23,279 bases of DNA from an uncultured Anaerococcus sp. (lineage in GTDB: Bacteria > Bacillota > Clostridia > Tissierellales > Peptoniphilaceae). How positions within the stretch are numbered: the stretch's first letter is position 1; each line of letters begins with the position of its first letter. The stretch spans positions 1 to 23,279 of the forward strand of contig NZ_CALTTY010000020.1 of assembly GCF_943912385.1 (NCBI RefSeq), given 5' to 3'. The notes beneath the pieces are model-generated. The model was not told where the DNA came from. It worked only from the letters and a program-made list of their open reading frames with translations, and did not search any database. A program made the translations under genes and the position numbers. Positions 14,692-23,119 of the stretch are shown in pieces.

Positions 14692-17600
14692 AAAATAATC
14701 CGTCAAACAAAGACATTTGATTTTCTTCTTGGATTCCTTCTATAATTCCAAGCTCTTTTAGACTCTTAAGGGCATTTTTATTTACGGATGTTCTAGATGT
14801 TAAATCTTCTACCGAAATAAAGTCTCCCTTGACCCTTTCTCTTACAATGTCTTTTGCCATAGCCTCACTTACATCATCCACAGATGCAAGCGGTGGGAGG
14901 ATTTCGTCATCTACCAGCATAAATTTAGTGGCATCTGACTTGTAAATGTCAGCTTTTTTTATCTTTATTTCCCTGGCGTGCATCTCCTCTGCTACTTCGA
15001 GAACAGTCCTTAGGTCATTGTCCCTTTGAGTTAGGTCAAAGTTATTCTTATAGGAATCAAGGGCGAGCTTGACTGAGTCAAGACCTGAAAGGATAGTCGA
15101 ATAAGAAAAATCTCCCAGCTTACTTGTGTAATAAGATGCATAGAAGGCCTCTGGGTAGTAGACCTTGTAATAGGCTATCCTATAGCTCATCAGACAGTAG
15201 GCAACAGCGTGGGCCTTTGGGAAAAGATACTTGATCTTAAGAGATGATTCTATATACCAATCTGCCACCCCATTGTCCCTCATATAGTCAACTTCTTCCT
15301 CACTTAAAGGCCTACCCTTACGGACCTTTTCCATGATATTGAAGGATTTTTTCTTATCAAGGCCCTCTTGGATTAAAGAGTTCATTATATCATCCCTAGT
15401 TGAGATAATCTCATTAAATCCTGCTGTATTACTCTTAATGAGGTCCTGGGCATTGTTTAGCCATACGTCTGTCCCGTGGGATAGGCCAGAAATCCTTGCC
15501 ATTTCAGAAAACTTCTTTGGATAGGTATCCTTTAGCATACCTCGAACAAAGTTTGTCCCAAATTCCGGAATGCCAAGGGTCCCTATATCATTGTTTGAAA
15601 AATCATGCTTGACCTTAAGGGGATCTGTAGATGAGAATATTTTCATAACATCCTCATCATCCATCTTTATCTTAAGGGGGTCAGTTCCCGTTAAGTCCTG
15701 GAGGTTTCTAATAATAGAAGGCACATCGTGGCCTAAGAGGTCAAGTTTTAGGAGGGTCTCTTCCATTACCCTGTATGGGAAATGAGTGGTCTTATTTCCT
15801 GAGCTTGGGTCATCTGCCGGGTACTGGATTGGCGATATATCAAATATTTCTATATCCTCTGGCACAACTATAAGCCCTCCCGGATGTTGGCCTGTAGACC
15901 TTTTTACGTCCTTAAGTCCTCTTTGGAGTTTTCTAATCTGGGCATTACTTAGGTTTAGGTTATTTTCTTCCATATATTTTTTGATATAACCAAAGGCTGT
16001 ATTGTCCTTGATTGTACCTATAGTCCCTGCCCTAAATACTTTTCCCTCACCGAAAAGCTCTTCGGTGTATTTATGGATATTGGGTTGGTATTCTCCTGCA
16101 AAGTTTAAGTCTATATCTGGTTCCTTATCCCCTTCGAAGCCTAAAAATACTTCAAATGGGATGTTATGGCCGTCTTTATGGAGGTCAGTTCCACATTTTG
16201 GACAGGCCTTGTCTGGATAATCTATACCAGAGCCTAGGCGGTCTTCTTCAAAAAATTCCGAATACTTACAGGAAGGGCAGACATAGTGGGGTGAAAGAGG
16301 ATTTACCTCGGTAATATCTGCCATAGTCGCTGCGAAGGATGAGCCGACTGACCCCCTTGACCCTACTAGGTAGCCGTCATCGTTAGATTTTTTAACCAGC
16401 TTTTGGGCTATGATATATAAGACAGCATAGCCGTTTGAAATTATTGAATTTAGCTCCCTATCAAGCCTATCTTTTACTATCTTTGGTAGGGGATTGCCGT
16501 AGATTTCATGGGCCTTATTAAAGCAAGTTTCCCTAAGCATATCTTCAGAGCCTTCGATCTTCGGTGGGAAGGTCCCTTCTGGTATTGGCCTTATATCCTC
16601 CATACTTTTTGCTATCTTCTTTGGGTTTCTTATGACTAGCTCATAGGACTTAGAATCTCCTAGATAAGAAAAATCATCTAGGATCTCTTCTGTTGTCCTT
16701 AGATAGTAAAGAGGCATATTTTCCCTATAGAAGAAAAATGACCCCTTCTTAAGGATATTTCTAAGCTTATAGTCACCTGGCTTTAAGTACCTGACCCCAC
16801 CCGTAGCTGCAACAAGCTTGTTATTTTCCTCTCCAAAGTCGATTATCTTTTGGTTTATTTCCCTTACCTGGGCAAGGGAGTCTACTTTCCCGCTTTCTAC
16901 CTTGTCTAGGAACATGGATTCTGGTTCTACCTGGTAGAAGTCAAAGAGGTCTAGGACTCTTTTTATATCCTTATCCCTCCTGTCATTTATGAGATAGTCA
17001 AAGAGCATACCTTCTGACCCTCCAGCACCAAGGATTAGGCCTTCCCTATATTTTTCTAAAATTGAAAGAGGTGTCCTCGCCTCCCCATTTGCTATATGGT
17101 TCATCCTTGATTCTGATATGAGTTTGTAGAGGTTTTTAAGGCCTTCTTTATTCTTTGCATATGCTAAGGCGGAGAAGTTTTCGTGCCTGGCCTTAGGCCA
17201 GTGGGTTTTCATAGTATTTATCTTTGATATATCAAGTCCCTCTTCTTCCATTATCATCCTATACATCTTGATAAAGATTTGGGCTGTTGCCCTTGCGTCA
17301 TCAGATGCCCTGTGGTGGTTAAAGGCTGGTATATCAAGCTTTCTTGCTATCTTATCCAGGGAGAATTTCCCCATATCATCAAATAGTGCTCGGGCCATTG
17401 GAAGGGTATCAAGGTAAATTGGGTCAAAATGAAGGCCCAGCCTTCTAGCATTTTCCCTTATAAAGCCCACATCAAAGTCAGTATTTTGCCCAACTAAGAG
17501 ACTATCTCCACAAAATTCTAAAAATTCTGGGAGGACCTCGTCTATCTTTGGCTTGTCAGCAAGCATAGCATCAGTAATACCTGTGATTTCTACTATCTTT

Positions 17601-19090
17601 TCTGGTAGAATTCTCTCAGGGTTTATTAGCTGGTTGTAGGTGTCAGTAATCTCACCATTTTCTACCCTAACTGCCCCAATTTCTGTGATGGCGTCCCTGT
17701 ATTTTAAAAGACCGGTAGTCTCTATATCGAAAACTACAAAAGACCCGTCTTCTAGATTTTTAAAGCTTGGGACTTCCTTATCAGATAAGTTGGTTAAAAT
17801 CCTTAGCTCATCTTCTACTAGAAGGAGCTCCACACCATTTAAGACCCTAATACCATTTTTCTTATATGAATCATATACATAAGGTAGGGCCTGGAGAGTC
17901 TCTGTGTCGGTAATTCCAATAGTATCCCAGCCCCAGTCTTTTAGGGTAGTAAGGAGGTCACCATCATCTACGAAACCGTCCAGATTGGTGTACTTAGTGT
18001 GAAGCTCAAGCTCAAACCTCTTATCCCCAGCCAGGTCCACCCTTTCTGAAACTATGGCATCTATCATAGAATTTATAGTAAAGACGTCTTCCTTGGCATA
18101 GTCATCAAAGTTTAAAACTACTTCAACCTGGACAGCCATCCCGTCTTTTAAGCCTTCAAGTTTAAAGTTATTTTTCTGGTTGGCAAAGAGCTTACAAGAA
18201 ATGGCATCAGTCTTATCTTCTAAATCAAAGGTATAGATAAAGTAGCCATTTTTTGTTTCAAAGACAGAAAGTCCGTGGATAGTACCGATTAAGGAGTTTG
18301 TCATTCCCTTCTTATCGTAAATTTCTTCGATTTTTATGGGCTCAGTCTTTATCTTCCTACCGAAATTTAGGCCGTCAGTATTTTTCTTGACCTCTTTCTT
18401 TTCATTTTGCTTGTTTTGATAGTTTATAGTCTGGGCAATCCTTCTTTGAAGCTGAGCTTCCTTGGCCTTTTTTAAATCGTCAAAGGACTTGCTTTTTACA
18501 TCTTCCTCTAAATTTCCCCCTAGTTTTTCTTCGATTTTTTTAGAATCTAGCTTATCTACTAGGTCCTTTTTTCTTAAAGCTGAGATATCATAGAGGCTAT
18601 CGCTATCTTTCCTAGACTTGTCATAATCATCTTTTATATTTATTTCTTCATCATTAGCTTGGCTAGGATTTTCTCTATTATCTTCTAGGTCCTCGTTTTT
18701 ACTATCAGATTTTCTTTCAAAGTTATCTTTATCTCTATAACTTGAAAGGTCCACAGGAGCTTTACTAGGAGGACCATCCTCATTTTCAAGGGTCTTTTCT
18801 TCGTCCTTGTAAACTATATCATTTAAATCAGCTGGTATATCATCGACTTCTTCCTCGCCTTCATATTCTTCAAGGTATTCATCAAAGGAAGCTTTCTTCA
18901 TAAGGTCATAAGAGATTTTAAGATCTACATAGGAAAAGTATTCCCTTAAGTCTTCTTCCATGTGGGAGTCTAGGGGGTTTTCTGACCTTATTGTTAAGTC
19001 AAGGTGGTTTTTATCTTCAAAATACACCGCCCTTATTATTTCATATAGGTTTTCTTCAGTTTTAATTAGCCTTGACAGATCAATTTTCAT
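14690..19090 (-). CDS. polC: DNA polymerase III alpha subunit, PolC type
   Basis: PolC is the replicative polymerase of low-GC Gram-positives, with built-in proofreading. The 1466-residue protein has a variable N-terminal region with a long acidic/lysine-rich linker (about 70-240), an OB-fold segment, a PHP domain, and an inserted DEDDh exonuclease (D455 and E457 in FDIETTG, D538 in QNTDFD, H593 and D598 in HRASDDA). The polymerase core follows: GYLVGSRGSVGSS, a zinc motif (CPSCKY...CPKCG), and PDIDLNF with D992 and D994. The C-terminus ends in the clamp-binding-like QMSLFDGLF. Length and order match Bacillus PolC. The PHP domain appears to have lost metal ligands (HTK at 364-366, TDT at 394-396, GVRY near 767). 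The start overlaps ispG by 11 bases with only a weak AGAAG upstream, suggesting coupling. Confidence 0.97.
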   Translation of the reverse strand: MKIDLSRLIKTEENLYEIIRAVYFEDKNHLDLTIRSENPLDSHMEEDLREYFSYVDLKISYDLMKKASFDEYLEEYEGEEEVDDIPADLNDIVYKDEEKTLENEDGPPSKAPVDLSSYRDKDNFERKSDSKNEDLEDNRENPSQANDEEINIKDDYDKSRKDSDSLYDISALRKKDLVDKLDSKKIEEKLGGNLEEDVKSKSFDDLKKAKEAQLQRRIAQTINYQNKQNEKKEVKKNTDGLNFGRKIKTEPIKIEEIYDKKGMTNSLIGTIHGLSVFETKNGYFIYTFDLEDKTDAISCKLFANQKNNFKLEGLKDGMAVQVEVVLNFDDYAKEDVFTINSMIDAIVSERVDLAGDKRFELELHTKYTNLDGFVDDGDLLTTLKDWGWDTIGITDTETLQALPYVYDSYKKNGIRVLNGVELLLVEDELRILTNLSDKEVPSFKNLEDGSFVVFDIETTGLLKYRDAITEIGAVRVENGEITDTYNQLINPERILPEKIVEITGITDAMLADKPKIDEVLPEFLEFCGDSLLVGQNTDFDVGFIRENARRLGLHFDPIYLDTLPMARALFDDMGKFSLDKIARKLDIPAFNHHRASDDARATAQIFIKMYRMIMEEEGLDISKINTMKTHWPKARHENFSALAYAKNKEGLKNLYKLISESRMNHIANGEARTPLSILEKYREGLILGAGGSEGMLFDYLINDRRDKDIKRVLDLFDFYQVEPESMFLDKVESGKVDSLAQVREINQKIIDFGEENNKLVAATGGVRYLKPGDYKLRNILKKGSFFFYRENMPLYYLRTTEEILDDFSYLGDSKSYELVIRNPKKIAKSMEDIRPIPEGTFPPKIEGSEDMLRETCFNKAHEIYGNPLPKIVKDRLDRELNSIISNGYAVLYIIAQKLVKKSNDDGYLVGSRGSVGSSFAATMADITEVNPLSPHYVCPSCKYSEFFEEDRLGSGIDYPDKACPKCGTDLHKDGHNIPFEVFLGFEGDKEPDIDLNFAGEYQPNIHKYTEELFGEGKVFRAGTIGTIKDNTAFGYIKKYMEENNLNLSNAQIRKLQRGLKDVKRSTGQHPGGLIVVPEDIEIFDISPIQYPADDPSSGNKTTHFPYRVMEETLLKLDLLGHDVPSIIRNLQDLTGTDPLKIKMDDEDVMKIFSSTDPLKVKHDFSNNDIGTLGIPEFGTNFVRGMLKDTYPKKFSEMARISGLSHGTDVWLNNAQDLIKSNTAGFNEIISTRDDIMNSLIQEGLDKKKSFNIMEKVRKGRPLSEEEVDYMRDNGVADWYIESSLKIKYLFPKAHAVAYCLMSYRIAYYKVYYPEAFYASYYTSKLGDFSYSTILSGLDSVKLALDSYKNNFDLTQRDNDLRTVLEVAEEMHAREIKIKKADIYKSDATKFMLVDDEILPPLASVDDVSEAMAKDIVRERVKGDFISVEDLTSRTSVNKNALKSLKELGIIEGIQEENQMSLFDGLF

Positions 19091-20138
19091 TTTGTTCTTC
19101 TTTTAAAACTTCAATCAAGGTATCGACTATATCTTCTTCCTTGACCTTCTTGATAGTCTTTCCATTTTTAAATAAAAAGCCCATGCCATTTGCAGCAGAA
19201 ATCCCATAGTCAGCCTCCTTAGATTCTCCAGGTCCATTTACCGGACAACCCATAATGGCAACCTTGGCATTTATGTCAAGACCCCTAGACTTTTCTTCAA
19301 CTTCTCTTACAATCTTTGGAAGGTCCACTGTAGTCCTAGAGCAGGTCGGACAAGATACTATATCTAGCCCATCTCGCCTTAGACCCAGTGCCTTTAAGAT
19401 GGCCTTTCCAGCTCTTACTTCTTCTACTATATCACCTGTGATAGAAACTCTCAGTGTATCTCCAATCCCATCTTTTAAAAGAGATCCAATACCAATTGAA
19501 GATTTGACAAGGGCCTGATAAAGCGGGCCAGCTTCTGTAACTCCGAGATGAAGTGGGTAGTCAACCTTTGATGATAGGAGCCTATAGGCATCTATCATGG
19601 TATTTACATCAGAAGACTTGACTGATATTTTAATATCGTGAAAGTCCATCTCTTCTAGGATCTTAACTTCTTCAAGAGCGCTTGCTACCAAGGAGTCCTT
19701 GTTGACCCCACCATACTTATCAACAATCTCTCTTGAAATAGATCCGGAATTAACCCCTATCCTTATTGGTATAGAGCGTTTTTTGCATTCTTTAACAAGG
19801 AGGGCGACCTTGTCCTTCCCTCCGATATTGCCAGGATTATACCTGAGGCAGTCACAGCCATTTTCTACAGCCGCTAGAGCAAGCTTATAATCAAACTGTA
19901 TATCAGCAACCAAGGGAATATTAATCATTTCCTTAATTTTAGAAATGGCCCTGGCATCTTCTATAGAGTTTATAGCCGACCTTGCTATGTCACAGCCCTC
20001 AGCCTCTAAAGCCCTTATTTCCTCAACTACGGCCTTGACATCACTAGTTTTTGCAGTTGTCATTGATTGGATAGAAATGGGAGAGTTACCACCAACGGCA
20101 ACATCTCCCACAAAAATTTTTCTTGTTTCTTTTCGCAT
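19080..20138 (-). CDS. ispG: 4-hydroxy-3-methylbut-2-enyl-diphosphate synthase
   Basis: IspG is a [4Fe-4S] enzyme of the MEP isoprenoid pathway that reduces the cyclic diphosphate MEcPP to HMBPP. The 352-residue protein has the TIM-barrel N-terminus (VGGNSPISIQSMTTAKTSD, LVADIQFDY, LRYNPGNIG). The cluster-binding C-terminal part has C263 and C266 in SCPTCSRT, then C298 and E305 in MGCPVNGPGE, the expected three Cys plus one Glu ligands. AGAAGGGA precedes the start. It lies 10 bases after rseP and overlaps polC by 11 bases. Its presence indicates the MEP route, which supplies the substrate line for UppS in the same operon. Confidence 0.95.
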   Translation of the reverse strand: MRKETRKIFVGDVAVGGNSPISIQSMTTAKTSDVKAVVEEIRALEAEGCDIARSAINSIEDARAISKIKEMINIPLVADIQFDYKLALAAVENGCDCLRYNPGNIGGKDKVALLVKECKKRSIPIRIGVNSGSISREIVDKYGGVNKDSLVASALEEVKILEEMDFHDIKISVKSSDVNTMIDAYRLLSSKVDYPLHLGVTEAGPLYQALVKSSIGIGSLLKDGIGDTLRVSITGDIVEEVRAGKAILKALGLRRDGLDIVSCPTCSRTTVDLPKIVREVEEKSRGLDINAKVAIMGCPVNGPGESKEADYGISAANGMGFLFKNGKTIKKVKEEDIVDTLIEVLKEEQNEN

Positions 20139-20148
20139 ATTTCCCTTC

Positions 20149-21162
20149 TTATCTAAATAGACTTATAATATCTTTTATTGAAACTACCACGATTAGGCTT
20201 AGTAGAATAAAAAAGCCCACAATGGTTACTCTTTCTTCAAGTTTTTTATTGATTTTCTTGCCAGTAATAATCTCAATCCCACTTGTTAAAAGCTTTGACC
20301 CATCTAGGGCTGGGATCGGCAAGAGGTTAAAGACAGCTAGGTTTACTGAAATATAGGCTAAAAAATATAAGAGATTCATTATACCTGTCTGGGCTTGGTT
20401 GCCAATTTCTCTTAAAACTCCAACAGGGCCTGATAGGGCACCTAAAGCGAGCTTTCCGGTAAATAGCCTGCCTAAGATTGTAAAGATCATCTTAATATTT
20501 CTTCCTGTTTCCTTAAAACCAAGGCCTATAGCCTCGATAAATCCTGGCTTACTCCTTGCTGGGATAATACCTATATAGGCATTTTCCGCATCAACTTTCG
20601 GCTTAAGATTATATTCTAAGTCTTTGCCCTCTCTATTAATAAGAACTGCAATTTCCTTATCAAAGTTCTTATCCTTGTAAAAGTCATTGACTTTTTCAGA
20701 AATATCTGTAAATTCAGTGATTTCCTCACCATTAACCTCAATAATTTCATCACCTTTTTCAATCCCCACAGCCTTAGCTGGAGAATTTTCTATAAAGTCA
20801 TCAACTTCTCTGGTAACAACCCCGCTAACACCACCAACTATGGTAAAAACGAGGACAGCTATTATAAGATTTGCCACAGGACCTGCAAGGATTGTAAGAA
20901 ACCTCTTGTAGGCAGGAGCATTATCAAAGCTTCTTGGGTCAGAAGACTCATCCTCTTCCCCCTCCATGGCACAATAGCCACCTATGGGAATGGCCCTAAA
21001 GGTATAAGTAGTCTCTCCCTTTTTCTTTGAATAAATCAAAGGCCCCATCCCTACAGCAAATTCATTTACTTTAATCCCAGATTTTTTAGCCACTATAAAG
21101 TGCCCAAATTCGTGGAAAACAATCAGTAGCAAAAATAATACTACTGCTAATAATATTCTCAT
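20149..21162 (-). CDS. rseP: Site-2 zinc metalloprotease RseP
   Basis: This intramembrane protease cleaves membrane-anchored regulators such as anti-sigma factors, and signal peptide remnants. The 337-residue protein starts with a membrane segment holding the zinc motif HEFGH (17-21). AIPIGGYCAMEGEED follows, then a further membrane segment after FLTILAGPVANLI, a single PDZ domain (about 110-195, GDEIIEVNGEEITEF) and the second catalytic motif NLLPIPALDG (about 277-286), which supplies the third ligand Asp. AAGGAGGG precedes the start. It lies 9 bases after cdsA with no dxr between them, and 10 bases before ispG. No cognate anti-sigma gene is in the window. Confidence 0.94.
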   Translation of the reverse strand: MRILLAVVLFLLLIVFHEFGHFIVAKKSGIKVNEFAVGMGPLIYSKKKGETTYTFRAIPIGGYCAMEGEEDESSDPRSFDNAPAYKRFLTILAGPVANLIIAVLVFTIVGGVSGVVTREVDDFIENSPAKAVGIEKGDEIIEVNGEEITEFTDISEKVNDFYKDKNFDKEIAVLINREGKDLEYNLKPKVDAENAYIGIIPARSKPGFIEAIGLGFKETGRNIKMIFTILGRLFTGKLALGALSGPVGVLREIGNQAQTGIMNLLYFLAYISVNLAVFNLLPIPALDGSKLLTSGIEIITGKKINKKLEERVTIVGFFILLSLIVVVSIKDIISLFR

Positions 21163-21171
21163 TAACCCTCC

Positions 21172-21951
21172 TTAAATCCTGGAAAATAGATAAAGGATAG
21201 GGGCAATAAACATGATAGAGTCAAACCTATCAAGTATGCCACCATGACCTGGTATTAGGTTACCAAAATCCTTAATTCCAGTCTGTCTTTTTATATATGA
21301 AGCAATAAGGTCCCCGATTTGAGACATAATCGCAGCAATGATTGTAAAAATAATTATTTCTCTGATATAGGTATCAAGGCCAAACTCCTTGCAGTAGATA
21401 ATATTTAAAACTGTCGCCCCTATAATTCCACCTACTGATCCCTCTATGGTCTTATTAGGGCTGATATGGGCCATCCAGTCCATCTTGTGTCTTCCAAATA
21501 GGCTACCCACAAGATAGGCAAAGGTATCTGACCCCCAGGCTGTTATATAAAGCATCCACACATAGGAAACATCTTTTATCCTAAGGATGTGGGAAATCAA
21601 AAATGACACATAGAGCATAACAAAGGCTGCTGCAAAGGCGTCATAGAGCCTGTAGTGCCTGGTTAAGATAATATACATAAATAAAAATAAAACAGAAATT
21701 ACAATAGAAGCTATATAAATATCAGAATTATTTATAAAGGCAGCAAGCATTATAATCCCATTTGTCAGGTAAAGGCACTTAATTGGCAAATGTAGGTCGA
21801 TTTTCTTTAAGGCCTTATCCATCTCGTGGAGGGCTATATAAGAAAAAGCCGCCACTCCAAGAGCCAGAGGAATCCTCCCCATATAGGTAATTAAAATCAA
21901 AAGGCTTAGGATTACAATCCCACCAAAGGCCCTATTAAAAAATTTGATCAT
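21172..21951 (-). CDS. cdsA: Phosphatidate cytidylyltransferase (CDP-diglyceride synthase)
   Basis: CdsA makes CDP-diacylglycerol from phosphatidate and CTP at the membrane, the branch point for phospholipid synthesis. The 259-residue protein has several hydrophobic membrane segments, the SDTFAYLVGSLFGRHKMD motif, HISPNKTIEGSVGGI, and a full family signature starting SYIKRQTGIKDFGNLIPGHGG and ending LDRFDS near the C-terminus. The start overlaps the uppS stop in an ATGA arrangement, with GGTGG as a possible weak ribosome binding site, so translation is probably coupled to uppS. Confidence 0.95.
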   Translation of the reverse strand: MIKFFNRAFGGIVILSLLILITYMGRIPLALGVAAFSYIALHEMDKALKKIDLHLPIKCLYLTNGIIMLAAFINNSDIYIASIVISVLFLFMYIILTRHYRLYDAFAAAFVMLYVSFLISHILRIKDVSYVWMLYITAWGSDTFAYLVGSLFGRHKMDWMAHISPNKTIEGSVGGIIGATVLNIIYCKEFGLDTYIREIIIFTIIAAIMSQIGDLIASYIKRQTGIKDFGNLIPGHGGILDRFDSIMFIAPILYLFSRI

Positions 21952-22643
21952 AGGCCACCATACCTTCTGTCTCTTTTAGTATAAGCGACTATGGCATCTT
22001 TTAGGTCATCTTCTGTAAAATCAGGCCAGAGTACTTCCGTAAAATAAAGCTCGGTATAGGCAAGCTGGTAGACTAAAAAGTTAGAAAGTCTTAGCTCCCC
22101 ACCTGGCCTAATTAAAAGATCTGGGTCAGCCTGACCTCTTGTATATAAATTATCAGAAATTAGCTCTTCAGTAATATCATCAGGTCCATAGCCTTTTTTT
22201 AAAATCTCTTTAAAGCTGTGAACAAGCTCATCCCTGCCACCATAGTTTAGGGCAATATTTATCACCAGGGACTCATTGTCCTTAGTCTTATCAAGGGCAA
22301 GAGTGCAAGCTTCTCTAGTCTTTTTGGGAAGTTTTGATATATCTCCTAAAAAATTTATCTTACAATCTTCTTCCATAAGCTCGCCTATCTTAGAATTTAC
22401 AAACTTTATAAGTAAATTCATTAGATAGCCCACCTCCTTAGCAGGTCTTTTCCAATTTTCTGTAGAAAATGCATAAAGGGTCAAAGTCTTCACACCAAAT
22501 TTCTTGGCAGACCTTGCAATCCTTATTACATTTTCCGCACCTTCCTTGTGGCCGAAGGTCCTAGGCCTATTTCGTTTCTTAGCCCACCTGCCATTTCCAT
22601 CAAGGATAATAGCGATGTGGTTTGGTATTTTTAATTCAGTCAT
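21948..22643 (-). CDS. uppS: Isoprenyl transferase (undecaprenyl diphosphate synthase)
   Basis: It extends farnesyl diphosphate with isopentenyl units in cis configuration to make the C55 lipid carrier for peptidoglycan and other envelope polymers. The 231-residue protein has HIAIILDGNGRWAKKR at the N-terminus (catalytic Asp15, DGNGRW at 15-20), GHKEGAENV, TLYAFSTENWKRP, the C-terminal substrate segment RPGGELRLSNFLVYQLAYTE, LYFTEVLWPDF and YTKRDRRYGGL. GAGAGGGA lies upstream of the ATG. It is the first gene of the uppS-cdsA-rseP-ispG-polC operon in this window; frr and pyrH, often upstream, are not present in the adjacent 630 bases. Confidence 0.96.
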   Translation of the reverse strand: MTELKIPNHIAIILDGNGRWAKKRNRPRTFGHKEGAENVIRIARSAKKFGVKTLTLYAFSTENWKRPAKEVGYLMNLLIKFVNSKIGELMEEDCKINFLGDISKLPKKTREACTLALDKTKDNESLVINIALNYGGRDELVHSFKEILKKGYGPDDITEELISDNLYTRGQADPDLLIRPGGELRLSNFLVYQLAYTELYFTEVLWPDFTEDDLKDAIVAYTKRDRRYGGL

Positions 22644-22732
22644 AATCCCTCTCTATATCCAAATCACTATACCCAAATATGGGCGGTTTTTCTATAAAAT
22701 GCGTAAGGAATATCCCTAAGCCTTAGAGTAAC

Positions 22733-22799
22733 AATCTCTTATGTATATAGCAAAAAGAAAAAGAATCTCTTATGTATATAGCAAAAAGAAAAAGAATCT
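22733..22799. repeat. 31-base tandem direct repeat (two copies plus 5 bases)
   Basis: Two identical 31-base units occupy 22733-22763 and 22764-22794, followed by the first five bases of a third (AATCT). Each unit contains TCTTATGTATATAGC followed by an A-rich AAAAAGAAAAAG stretch. The copies are identical, so the duplication is recent or maintained. It lies 90-155 bases upstream of the uppS start codon, where it could alter promoter strength or spacing. Confidence 0.95.
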
Positions 22800-23026
22800 A
22801 AGCCTGTCCTAACCTTAGAAAAAATAGACCGCCTTGTTGATAAGCTTTCTCTGACCAGTATACCATAGATCCGTTATTAAAGATTAAATCTCTCTAAATT
22901 TTCTCTAAGCGAAGTCTTATTGGTTTGATATATTTCCTCACAAATACCTTAAATTTACTAGTGTATTTATTATTTTTTATTTTAAATTCTTTTATATATT
23001 TTTCCATAGAAACCTGCTAACAAAAG

Positions 23027-23065
23027 TCAAGGAGAAAAGATAAATTAAATTTTCTTTCTCCTTGA
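23027..23065 (-). terminator. Long perfect inverted repeat, probable terminator
   Basis: TCAAGGAGAAA (23027-23037) and TTTCTCCTTGA (23055-23065) form an 11-pair perfect stem around a 17-base AT-rich loop. On the minus strand it is followed by CTTTTGTT, a modest U-tract. It lies 55 bases after the stop codon of the reading frame at the right edge and probably ends that transcript. Confidence 0.55.
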
Positions 23066-23096
23066 TATTTAGAGTTTAAATTTGAGCACAACAAAT

Positions 23097-23116
23097 AAAC
23101 CGGTTACTATCGGCTT
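23097..23116 (-). terminator. Short hairpin directly after the right-edge reading frame
   Basis: On the minus strand AAGCCG (23116-23111) pairs with CGGTTT (23102-23097, one G-U) around an eight-base loop, then ATTTGTTG. It starts three bases after the stop codon. The weak U-tract makes it a poor terminator alone; it may act together with the longer hairpin downstream. Confidence 0.4.
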
Positions 23117-23119
23117 GTT

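Larger units (their letters stand above)
22644..23119. other. Gene-poor region upstream of uppS
   Basis: This 476-base AT-rich stretch separates uppS from the reading frame at the right edge. It should hold the uppS promoter. TATAGA and TATAGT hexamers occur on the minus strand near 22690 and 22670, but neither has a convincing -35, so I do not call one. Palindromes CTAAGCCTTAG (22716-22726) and ACCCAAATATGGGC lie close to uppS. A 37-codon, lysine-rich minus-strand frame (22894-23007, only AGG as ribosome binding site) is too weak to call as a gene. The tandem repeat and hairpins are listed separately. Confidence 0.6.

Noticed and set aside
22733..22799. Start of a CRISPR array
   Set aside because: The two units are directly adjacent with no spacers, so this is a tandem duplication.
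22894..23007. A 37-codon lysine-rich minus-strand frame starting MEKYIKEFK
   Set aside because: Only a weak AGG precedes it, the composition is what AT-rich random sequence gives, and no family is recognisable. It cannot be separated from chance.
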